Origin: Montifringilla adamsi
Taxonomy: Eukaryota; Chordata; Aves; Passeriformes; Passeridae
DNA length: 64,000 nucleotides
Assembly: GCA_017590115.1 (NCBI GenBank)
Contig: JAGGNK010003224.1
Span: 124,001 to 188,000 of the forward strand
Direction: 5' to 3'
Part shown: positions 49,849 to 59,256 of the stretch, in pieces
How positions within the stretch are numbered: position 1 is the first letter of the stretch
Layout of the letters: the number at the start of each line of letters is the position of its first letter
The notes under the pieces: generated by a model
What the model was told of the DNA's origin: nothing
Seen by the model: only the letters and a program-made list of their open reading frames with translations
The model's database searches: none
Made by a program: the position numbers and the translations under genes

Positions 49849-51380
49849 AATAAGGAAGATGAATCTGCGTGTTCTTAGTTTAAAACCTCCAAAGTGATAC
49901 TTTCATCATATATTTATCAATATGTGAGATTTTTATTCCCTTGGAAGCTGATGAGGTCACATCTCACAATCCATTTCACCCCTGATACATGTCCTCAGCC
50001 CCCTGGAATCACTTTCTTTGTTATGGGCAGAGGAAGCCTGGATCAACAGCACAGTTGAAGACAGATCACTTGCTGCTCGCAGGTGAGTCTTTGAGGAACA
50101 CCAGCATCCTAAGAAGAGCAGATCCCAGGCTGGGAGCACCTGGTGCAGTAGGAAGGGAAGGGCAGCACCAACCTGACCAGCCAGAGGTCCCAGGAACTGT
50201 TCCCAGCCATTACAGTCAAACAACTTCCATATGCCGGCACTGCTATTCCTGTACACCCAACACAGCAGAAAGCTTGGGTGAAATACAATTCTCTTCTATT
50301 CACAGTTAATTTCAGAGCGGGCTTTGTGACTTACTGAATGATTGTGAAACTCTTGCAACACTGATCTGTGGGGCTGTTGTCCCACCTTTGTTTAATGAGG
50401 AAGCCAGATGCTGAGCTATTTTGAAGGTGGGGTCACATACATGACAGGGGGCCCGCAAGGGCCTTAAAGATCAATGTGTCACTGCTGAGGTCACCTTTGC
50501 ACAGGTGGGTCTGCCTTCGGTACTTTGTCAATGCAAATGATAACTAAACAAATTGATGACGGTGTGCTCCTTTTTAATGTTGTCTTTCCTAAACAGTTTT
50601 TCAGAAGAGAAGTCTTTTATTATTTTAAGACAATTCCTAGCAGACGCTCTCCGTTTTCCTGTAGCTACCTTCTACACTCACACTACTTAGCCCTGTGCCT
50701 ACACTGCCGCACACCTGGCCGCGGAAGGTGCCATCCCTTCCACCCGGCAGCCGCGCCCGTGGCACGCTGACACCCCCTTCACCCTAAAACCGTGTTCGTC
50801 GATCCTGAACACAAGCACGACTGCCAGCCCTGCTGAGCCCCTGCTTCAGGCTGGGCCAGGAGCCCGGGGCTCGCCCCCGACAGCCATCGCCGGTGGGAGT
50901 GCGCCCACAGCGCGGAGCTGGCGCCGGGGCCGTGTTCCCGCCCGTCGGCCGGGATGCGCGTTGCAGTAGCCGCCGTCCCCGTCTAGACGGAGCCCCGCGG
51001 CGCAGCCCAAGCGCCGGCAGCGGCCGCGGCTCGGGCCGGGAGGCGGCGATCCCCGAGTCGCGCCGAGCCGCCCCACCCCGCCAGACACGGTGCCCCTCGC
51101 CGCTCTGACTCCCTCTTCGCGGCGGCTGGGCCGGCACTTCGGGGTGAAAGAGGACGAGGAGTACGCGGCGATGGCCGCTGAGGGCGCCGTGCTCCGGCAG
51201 GGCAGGACAGGCACGGAGCGGGCTGCGGCAAGCGAGGCGAGCGCCGACGCCGCCGCTATCGCCGCTGGCACCGCCGGCCGACGGTGCATGGGGAGGGGTG
51301 CTGGGGAGCGCTGCTCGCCGCCCCTCGCCCCGTGCTGATCTCCCCTCCCTCCCTCCGTCCCTCCACTCAGTTCTCCGCCT

Positions 51381-51397
51381 GCCCCGCCCCGCCCCGC
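51381..51397. promoter_or_regulatory. clustered GC boxes (Sp/KLF-type)
   Basis: Overlapping CCCCGCCCC motifs follow CTCCGCCT. They lie 115-130 bp upstream of the first good ATG and about 50 bp upstream of an AT-rich TTTTATGACGG element. That is a plausible core-promoter position for plus-strand initiation. Confidence 0.6.
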
Positions 51398-51443
51398 GGG
51401 AGGAGTGCGGGCTGAGCCCGCCGCCCCGCCGCTCTCGCTCGCG

Positions 51444-51454
51444 TTTTATGACGG
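51444..51454 (+). promoter_or_regulatory. TATA-like / CRE-half-site element
   Basis: TTTTATGACGG is the only AT-rich interruption in the core of the island and contains a TGACG half-site. If it acts as a degenerate TATA box, initiation would be near 51,475. Most CpG-island promoters lack a TATA box, so this is tentative. Confidence 0.3.
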
Positions 51455-51459
51455 TCGCA

Positions 51460-51596
51460 GCCTCCCCAGAAGTTGGGGCCGGCCGCGGCGGCCGCTCGCT
51501 GAGGCGCTCCCATGGTGCCGGCGCCCGCCGGGGGGGGGCACGTCCGCTGCCGCCCGCCGCGCCGCCGAAACTTGGGGGAAGTTTCCGAGCGAGTCG
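51460..51596 (+). other. candidate first exon, 5' end not determined
   Basis: The exon is inferred from the consensus donor at 51,597 inside the CpG island; its 5' end is a guess. An ATG at 51,512 (CTCCCATGG, with C at -3 and G at +4, a moderate context) opens a frame of 28 codons plus one base up to the donor. The frame begins MVPAPAGGG and is Arg/Pro-rich. Another in-island ATG at 51,448, in poor context, gives a different frame of 49 codons to the donor. I recognise neither peptide, so the exon may be entirely 5' UTR. No second exon is recognised in the 12.4 kb to the right, as expected for a long first intron. Confidence 0.5.
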
Positions 51597-51602
51597 GTGA
51601 GT
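51597..51602 (+). other. consensus splice donor GTGAGT
   Basis: GAGTCG is followed by GTGAGTACC. The intron side matches the vertebrate consensus perfectly for six bases, and the exon side is weaker (TCG instead of CAG). It is the best donor I see in the island and sets the plus-strand orientation of the predicted gene. Confidence 0.6.
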
Positions 51603-51872
51603 ACCGGGCGGCGGCTCCGCGCCGCTCCCCGCCGCCCGCCTCCCGCCTGGCGCGGCCGCGCAGCGGCTTCCCCGCCCCCGGGGGCGACGGGCCGGGGTCG
51701 GGCTCCTGTCCGGCTTCACCTCCCCTCGCCCGGGATTGGCGGGCGATCTGCGAGCGTGCCCCACGGTCCCGGCCGGTGTCGGAGCCGCTCCAGGAGCGGG
51801 GCCGCCCGTGTCCCGCTGCTGTGGGCAGTGCGGCGCCGGAGCCGGGCCGGGACCGCGGCGTCAGCTCTGGCC

Positions 51873-51896
51873 GGGGCTGGGACGGCGGGCGGGGGG
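51873..51896 (+). other. canonical G-quadruplex motif at start of intron 1
   Basis: Four G runs (GGGG, GGG, GGG, GGGGGG) are separated by loops of 2, 5 and 1 nt (CT, ACGGC, C). This fits the G3+ N1-7 rule. It lies about 280 bp downstream of the predicted donor on the non-template strand, so it could form in the displaced DNA strand or in nascent RNA. Confidence 0.75.
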
Positions 51897-51930
51897 CGAG
51901 AATTCCTGGCACGTCCCATGCTGTGGGTGA

Positions 51931-54900
51931 TGGATGGGTTGCCGGGGAAGAGAAGCCTAGCCTCGGAGATCTGGAGAAACAGTTTTTTTTCAGAGAAACC
52001 CTCTTTTCTGTGTGGGCTTGGATTTTAAAAGCAGATCAAGAATGGTCGTTTAGCTGCCAGCGTCACAATCTTCTCCACTGTAATAGACCTAATCAGAATT
52101 TTTCTTCTGTATGATTTATTCCAGTTTATACTGGAATTCCCTGCAATTCCGACTTTTTTTTTTTTTTTAATGCCATTTGTCCATAGTTTTGTTTCTTATT
52201 GTGTGGCTTGTTGTAAGTATTGCATAGGATAAAAAAAATAGACAATGTTTTGAAAAATAAATACTGCAAACGCTCTGAGCAGAGGTGTGCAAACAGAGGG
52301 GTTATATAGTGTAGGAGTAACTAGAGTTTTATCATAGTAACGTCTTCAGTAAAACTTGTTGCAAACTCTCACAGGGCTAATGCTGGAGAGTGAACTAGTT
52401 GGTGTGAACTAGTTACTCATCTTTTCAGTACAGTATATTTTGTTTAGAGTATAGTGTATTATTAACTTTATGGTGTTCAGGCACAGCTTAACTTTTCTTT
52501 CTGTGTAGCAGCTACAGAAGACCCACACCTGGTCCACCTTTCTGGTCATGATTATGTCAGAAGTAAGAATGAAGCAATTAAAAACTGTAACCCAGCACTT
52601 GAGTTGGATCCTGCTTTATTAATGCTTTAAGCAAGTATTTACTGATATGAAAAATTGAAGTTATTTGTCAAGATCTTTTTAGCTGAAATCCAAAAGAGTT
52701 TTAACTGTAGCTTAGACTTGGTTGCTCACATCAGCAATGAAAATGCAGTTGGGCATAGAATCAATTTAAGGAGACTTGGTAAGGTACGTTTAAATGCTGG
52801 TGCGTATTTAAAAGATGCTATTTTAAATATTGAGATTAAAGCATATTGCAATTGAGATGTCTTGTGGCTCTGAGTGATAAATGTAAGTAATACTCTAATT
52901 TATTCAGACAGCTTGTGCTGTTTGAATAGGAATGTGATGTCTTTCATCTCCATCACATCTCAGTCTTGCTTTACTAGACTTGCTACTTGCCTTGTTAATT
53001 CATGATGTTAGCATGTTCTAATAACTATGAAGGATTGACAAACAAGACAGCTTGCAGTCCTTCTGAGGAGTAATTTCTAACATTGCCAGTAAGTGGTAGT
53101 GGTACTTTTATCAAATATATGACTATAACTGCTGAAACTTACACTGTACACTAATGTACAGAAAAGTTATAGACACCCACCAAATATTTTTAAATTCTCT
53201 GAGGATGTTCAATCATTGTTTTCATTACCACGGGCTGTTTTCTCTCCTGGTCTTGATGTATTTGCACAGCACAGTGTAGCACCGTTCAACTGTAAAAATC
53301 AAGGACTCTGTAGAGGCAGTCCACAGCACTGCTCCCAGAGAGTGCATGGGTGTTTGTGCCACACTGGCTGTGTTGGGGAAATCTGCAGAGCTCAGTTCTA
53401 GATATCTTCACAAACTGAAGTAGCATGTAGTACTGTATATGATCTCTTGTACCCTCTTCCAGTAAAGAATGATCAAAACCTCTGAAGGCAAATCTCCCGT
53501 TTACAGATTGGTGCCATTCCTTTTCATGAACTGGAGACTAAGGAAGTATGAGTATATAGTTTTATACCACAACTTCCACTTGCATGGTCTCTTTTATCTG
53601 ACTGTATGTACATGTCTAAGTGCTTATATTAACTGGAGCTAGGCCTTGCTCCTGTTAAATGAAACTTTTGCTGCAGAAATTGTGTTTTATCTTGCGCCAT
53701 TGTAAGGAGCATTGAATGGAATAAATATAGCATCATGTATCTTATTTGAAATACCAGATTTCCACGAATAAAATAGAAGCTGCAAATATTTGTTGTTGAG
53801 GAACCAATGTAGGCAGAGATGCTTTGATTTTTTTTTCTCTTACTAAAAATAAGTGCTTTATCAGACACAGCTTGCATTCAGCCCAGTTGAAGATCTTGCA
53901 ATCTTAAGGTACATATCAAAACATTTCAAAAGCATTCCAAATTTATAAAAATTATAGGAATACCACGAAGTGGGGGTAAAACTAGTGGTGTAAGAAAGGG
54001 CAAGTCTACCAGCAGTAATAATGAGTCTGCTCAGCCCACATGGGAGTCCTTCAGTGACAGGTTAGCTAGAGAATCAGATTTCTTTTAAATAAAAGGTTTT
54101 TCTTCTCTTGTTACCAAACGTCTGTGGGATGGAAAGACAATTCTTTGGCCCAGTGGAGCTGAGGTAGTAATTCTGGGGAGAGGGCAGTATGAGGAAAACA
54201 GAGAGAGAGGCAGTAGGGCTGCTGCTTCGGTGTGGTGAAGGCGAAAGGCTGATGCAATGAGATACTAGCTTGGCAGGAACAGATTTATGTCAGGACTTGA
54301 AGGAACACTTTGTGCTCAAACTGTTTATCACTAGGGAAATCTTCTTGTACCGTATATGAATCCTAGTTTAAATCTTTGTATGAGGTGGGTGTTTGTTTAC
54401 TCATTATTTTAGTTCATGAGACATGGAACAAGTGTCCTCTTACCAAAGAGCTGGTTTTCAGTGTGTGAGAAACAATTTTTCCCAGAAAATTGTAAAGGCT
54501 GTTTTCTGACAGACATGAATGTTGTCCATATCACATGTACTGCAGATTATGAATTGAAAATAAATTTAAACAGATATTTTATTGACCTTTAGAATGCATG
54601 TATTCTATTGAAAATACCTTAATCACTAAAATTAGTTATTTTCTTCATTATTAATAAGTTAGTATAAAATTTAGAAATACTTCACAGTAGCAGGATGGTC
54701 TGCAAGAGGGTAGAACTTAATGTCTCACTTGAAAAATATAATGTGCCTTGCTAATTGCTGGGCATTTCAGACATACAATGTTGTGAGGATAAAAGAGAAT
54801 GAAAATCACTCTTACTGATGGAAGAACTGCTGAAAGACACAATTGGTGGTGGATGCATGTGCACAGACAGTTGGGTTAGAGTAACTTTTCAAATGTAATA

Positions 54901-57900
54901 TTGCCCCACTCTGTTGCTATGTACTCAGTAGCTGAAGGACTACATGACAAATCAATTGTTTCTGAGTTTTAAAACTCCATCTGCCATGCTATTAATACTT
55001 ACCGTGCTAATTTAAACCATTTATGTTTGTCTTTTGACTTGCCAAGAGATCCAGACTACCATGCCAACACCCATACCTACTAAATCATGTTCAGCTTTAT
55101 AAATTAGAGTTACAAAAGTACTCCTGTTTGTAGTGACACAGTCTGTAACATAGTCTTTTGTCGTGATATGCCCATGCTAGTGGTTGGATTTTGTGGAAGG
55201 GATCCACTGTGTGGGATCATGGTCCTGTCGTGGAAGGTGATACAGGGCTGCATGGAGAAAGGTGGAGAGACAAAAACCTCTGCACAGTGATTGCTGGTGA
55301 GAGGTTATGAAACTCTGGTAAATGTAGCAGAAAATTTTAACCTCTCTGCATTAAGAGAATAAACACAGCACCCATTCTGTTGGTGTGGAATGATTTACGC
55401 TTCCTCATTTCTCCTTTTCTGTAGCCATTTAGTGAGACTCAGAGCATTAGTGCATTACAGCGCTAGACCTGCTTGGCCTCTGCATCAGGCACGAGTGACT
55501 GCTGAGGATGGGATCAAAGTGTGTGAAACTGAACTCAGAATGTGCAAAGCAAAGATACTTTACTAGCTTTGTGCTCATTAAGGCAGAAGATTGCTGTCTC
55601 TGATCACTTAATAAGCTTATTGCTTGTAATTCTAGAACAAAGGTGATATATGGAAACATAGAAACTAATAATCAGTTGCTTTTAAATAGGACATTAACAG
55701 AGATGGAGATAATATTTAGAACTTCAAAAGCTGATTAAATGCTGTCACAAATCCATTATGGTCTTCAAACTCTGTAATTGGTCAGTCCAAACATGAAATA
55801 TTCTTTTGGATGCACAACAGTAATTTTATTTTAAAAAAGTCACTAGTTAACAGACAACAACTCTGAGGGAAAGTTGGAAAGAGGTTATTAATAACAACTA
55901 TAACATTACAGCCTTCAAGCATTTAAATAGAATTTGAGTTTTTACTGCTTGAAGAGAAAACAGGATCAGTAAAACTCCATATTGCAGTAAATCCCTAGGA
56001 TAAGTCGGTGGTTTTTAGAAATTGCACGTGTGTTTGTCCTGTGAACAGATATCTTTGTGCCTGACCAATATGCAAAAGTTTTGGGTTTTAATCCATACAC
56101 AGTGTATCTCTACAACCTTATTGGTATAGCCAAACAACTCCCTTTGTGCCTGTTGGAGTTTGGGGATAGTCTGACCATTAAGTACAACTTGTAGGACAGA
56201 AGAAACAGACTGAAGGAACCATCACATTTTATTCCAGCTGTCTCAGTTAAATGAGCATGCAGTCAGTTTCTGCCTTACATACCTGTTTCCCAGCTGCAGC
56301 AAGGAGTCTGATTTCTGCTATGTTTCATGTTTCTTTTTTTTTTTGCCTGCCTTTTTCATACATGTGTTATGTTAGTGCTACCTAGAGAATGAGTTGGGCT
56401 CTCCTTCACTGCATGGCTGAAAATATTGTTTAAATTTTTTATGGAATGCTTATTAAACTGTGTTTGCTCAAGAGCCATGTTATAAGCCTACTTTATAATT
56501 GTTCTTATCAATGCCTTGTTTACTGTTTTCATCCAGAACAGCTTTAACTGTTTGGTGTTTGATGGTTTGTGGCATTGCTAATGGCTTTAGGTGATGCTAT
56601 AAAAAGTGAGTGAAAACAAAGCAGGATTCCTTCTAGATGGTGGTTCTTGTCCCTTGCTTTGCATGGGTTGAAGAAGACTGGTTGTGGTTTGATTTGGGAC
56701 CAAATTTTACCTGTTCTGCCTAGAATAAGGAAGATCTGATGCAAGGACTGAGAGAAGAACAATTAAAAGCTGCTGTATCTTTGGGTTTTGATTGCATTTT
56801 ATGTCTGAGCCTGTTACAGTATATCAGGGGAGCAGTGTGGAACTTTTACTCAAAAAGAAATCTCTAAGAAAACCATAGCTTTTGTTATGACTGTGACAGT
56901 TTGCAGTCAGACAGAGTAGCTCTAAGGACTAAGTCAGATGTTAAGTAAACAGAGTAGAATACAACATGGTCAGGACTCTACCAGGCCATCTCTTTCATAG
57001 GACACATAGATCAAGCCTGGTGAGCTGTGCTTATGCTGAGGTTGTGGTCTTGTAGGTTGAGTCCTGGCTGGTCTAGGGTATAAAACAGGTATGTTGAGCC
57101 TCCTAAAGGAATGATTTGCAGGGTGCAGTGGGAAATCCTGCTCTTTTTCTACAATCTGTTTGCAGGTTTTGGCTGAGGCACACATATAACTGCAACACAT
57201 GCAGCTGAAACATTACAGACTGGTCCTTGTTCAAAATAGTGCCAGCCTACTGGTCCAGCATGTGTGAATGAGCTTATCTTACAGCTGCAATGTTTTTGCA
57301 GTAGGATCAGAAGGAGTGTGTGAGACAGCGCTTTACACTTTTCAGCTGTGATTTCTGACCTTTGGAGAGCGGCAGTGTGCCTCTGGGTCTGCTCGTGCTG
57401 GGTGCTGCTAACGAACACTGCACAGGAGAGGTGCTTGTTACGTGATACGGTCACTGCTGGCCGACTGTACACCAGCCAGTTCTGCTGCTGCAGGACAGCG
57501 TGTACAGCACAGAGGGACTGCAGCCTCCGAGGGGGAGAAATGGCCCTCCACTTCCCTGTGAGAAAGGCTATTTTTGTGGAACTGTGTGATGAGCTCTGGT
57601 ATCTTCCAGCTCTGAGGTTCTTTAATTAGGATGGCCGTATCAGTTGAGAAAACATATCAGAAAAAGAATTCACTGTTGTAAAGAAGCCTGTGCCTCTGGT
57701 TCTTAGGTAAGTATTTTGTTTGAACAGCTAATTTCCTTGAAATAATGGATAGCTTTGAGAAAATTAATTTCTTTGGTTGTACTATATCCAGATTTTTTCG
57801 GTGGCTTGTAATTTCATCCACCACAAGGCACACACAAGTGGGTTGACTGCAGTGGATTCTGCTTGATGGTTCTCAGGGCTCTAGCTGACCACAGAGGTGT

Positions 57901-58004
57901 CAGTGCTGACAGTGAGGAAGCATGACACCTCTTTAAGTGGTGTGAGGGGTCTGCCTAACTTACATTGAAGCAAGAGGAACAAGGATATTTACTTTATACA
58001 TCAT
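51931..58004. other. presumed first intron, AT-rich, no exon recognised
   Basis: GC content drops sharply after the island. No conserved exon, RNA gene or transposon was recognised. There is a T15 run at 52,154-52,168. A local GC- and CpG-richer bump at 57,350-57,550 (GAGAGCGGCAG, TACGTGATACGG, CCTCCGAGGGGG) could be an alternative first exon or enhancer. A 93-codon plus-strand frame spans it but shows no domain. Confidence 0.5.
52154..52168. repeat. T15 homopolymer
   Basis: There are fifteen consecutive T in the presumed intron. Confidence 0.9.
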
Positions 58005-59256
58005 TGTAAAGCTAGCATGGCTTTATACAAAGGGGAAGTCTTGCCTGACAAATTTGGACACCTTCTGTTATGGAGGTACAGGTCTGCTGGACAGGGGCAG
58101 AGCAACTGATATTGTCTACATGGGCTTACGCAGTTTGACGCTGTCCTGCAGACCATCCTTGTGTGTAAATTAGAGAGACATGGATTGATGGATCACCCAC
58201 TTGGTGGATAAAGAGCTGGCTGGATGGCCACACTCCCAGTTGTGCTCAGCAGTGCGTTATCCACACGGAGGCCAGTGACGAGTGGTGTCCCTCAGGGTCG
58301 GTCCTGGGGCCGATACCGTTCCACACCTTTGTCAGTGACATGGACAGTGGGACCGAGGGCAGTCTCAGCAGTTTGCTGATGACACTGAGCTGGGTGGGGC
58401 AGTGGGCACAGGGGAGGGAAGGGATGGCATCCGCAGGGACCTGGACAGGCTTGAGAGGTGGGAGCAAGCAAACCTCAGGGAGTTCAGCAGGGCCAAGTGC
58501 AAGGTCCTACACCTGCGGTGGGGCAATCCCAGACACTCCCACAGGCTGGGAAGAGAAGTGATTGAGAGCAGCCCTGTGGGGATCACATCACCTTGGGGGT
58601 GATGGCTGATGAAAAACTCACCATGAGCCCACAGTGAGTGCTGCCAGCCCAGAAAACCAAGGGAATCCTGAGCTGCATCCAAAGGAATATGGCTAGCAGG
58701 TCAAGGAAGGGGATTCTTCCTTCTGTTCTCCTCCTGTGAAACCCCACAAGGATCACTGTGTCCAGCCCTGGTGTCCCCAGTTTAAGAGGGACATGGAACT
58801 GCTGGAGCAAGTCCAGAGGAAGCCACAAAGCTGGTAAGAGGGCCAGAGCTCCTCCCCTAAAAAGACAAACTCAGAAGGTTGAGGCTGTTCAGCCTGGAGA
58901 AGAGAAGGTTGTGTGGAGACCTCATGGCAACCTGCCAACATCTGAAGGAGTCTACAGGGAAGATGGAGAGGGACTCTTTATCAGGGACTGTAGAGACGGG
59001 CAAGGAGAAAAGGGTACACACTGAAAGAGGGGAAATTTTGGTTGGATATAAGGAATACATTCTTGACTATGAGTGTGGTGAAACAGGTTGCCCAGGGAAG
59101 CTGGATGCCTCAGCCCTGGCTGTGTTTAGGGCAAGGTTGGACAAAGCTTTGAGCAGCCTGGTCAAGTGGGAGGTGTCCCTGAGTATGACAGGGGAGACTG
59201 GGGCTAAATAATCATTACAGTGCATTCCAAATCTTAATAGTTCTATGATCTATGAT
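58005..59256 (+). mobile_element. CR1 LINE, 5'-truncated, with defective RT C-terminal part
   Basis: This is the longest recent CR1 in the window, about 1.25 kb in sense orientation. It begins in the reverse transcriptase with GCTAGCATGGCTTTATACAA. Near 58,283-58,315 the conserved motif region GVPQG is intact for five residues, but the frame then shifts by one base. The catalytic region at 58,371-58,382 still encodes FADD. It continues through CTGGAGCAAGTCCAGAGGAA and AGGCTGTTCAGCCTGGAGAA into the 3' UTR, ending at TTCTATGATCTATGATTTT, the CR1 octamer end. With 5' truncation and a frameshift it cannot code for an active enzyme. Its last 500 bp closely matches the inverted copy at 6,191-6,735. 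Confidence 0.97.

Larger units (their letters stand above)
47641..50689. other. region upstream of the CpG island, no gene recognised
   Basis: No conserved exon was recognised. A small hairpin is at 48,181-48,209 and a 10-bp tandem duplication at 49,827-49,848. A perfect plus-strand splice donor, GCAG followed by GTGAGT, occurs at 50,093. The last 600 bp rises in GC towards the CpG island. An AGGTCA half-site at 50,488 is followed by CCTTTGCACAGGTG, which is nuclear-receptor and E-box-like but weak evidence alone. Confidence 0.5.
50690..51930. promoter_or_regulatory. CpG island promoter of an unidentified gene
   Basis: Over roughly 1.2 kb the sequence changes from AT-rich, CpG-poor DNA to strongly GC-rich DNA with dense CpG dinucleotides. 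This is the only such block of this size in the window. Such islands in birds and mammals nearly always mark promoters, often of developmental or housekeeping genes. It contains clustered GC boxes, a candidate plus-strand first exon with a consensus donor, and G-quadruplex motifs. Long open frames inside it on both strands (up to 326 codons) are Pro, Arg, Gly and Ala low-complexity shadows of GC-rich DNA. Divergent transcription on the minus strand is possible. The gene cannot be named from the sequence visible here. Confidence 0.88.

Noticed and set aside
50784..51764. 326-codon minus-strand open frame in the CpG island
   Set aside because: It is Arg-, Pro-, Gly- and Ala-rich low-complexity sequence, overlapped by several equally long frames on both strands. 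GC-rich DNA has few stops, so this is a composition shadow, not a protein.
51405..52114. Plus-strand frames of 200 and 207 codons through the island
   Set aside because: Both run across the consensus donor at 51,597 into AT-rich intron-like DNA and show no recognisable domain. At most their first codons could be exon.
58340..59211. Several plus- and minus-strand frames of 60-110 codons
   Set aside because: All are pieces or antisense shadows of the frameshifted CR1 element at 58,005-59,256.
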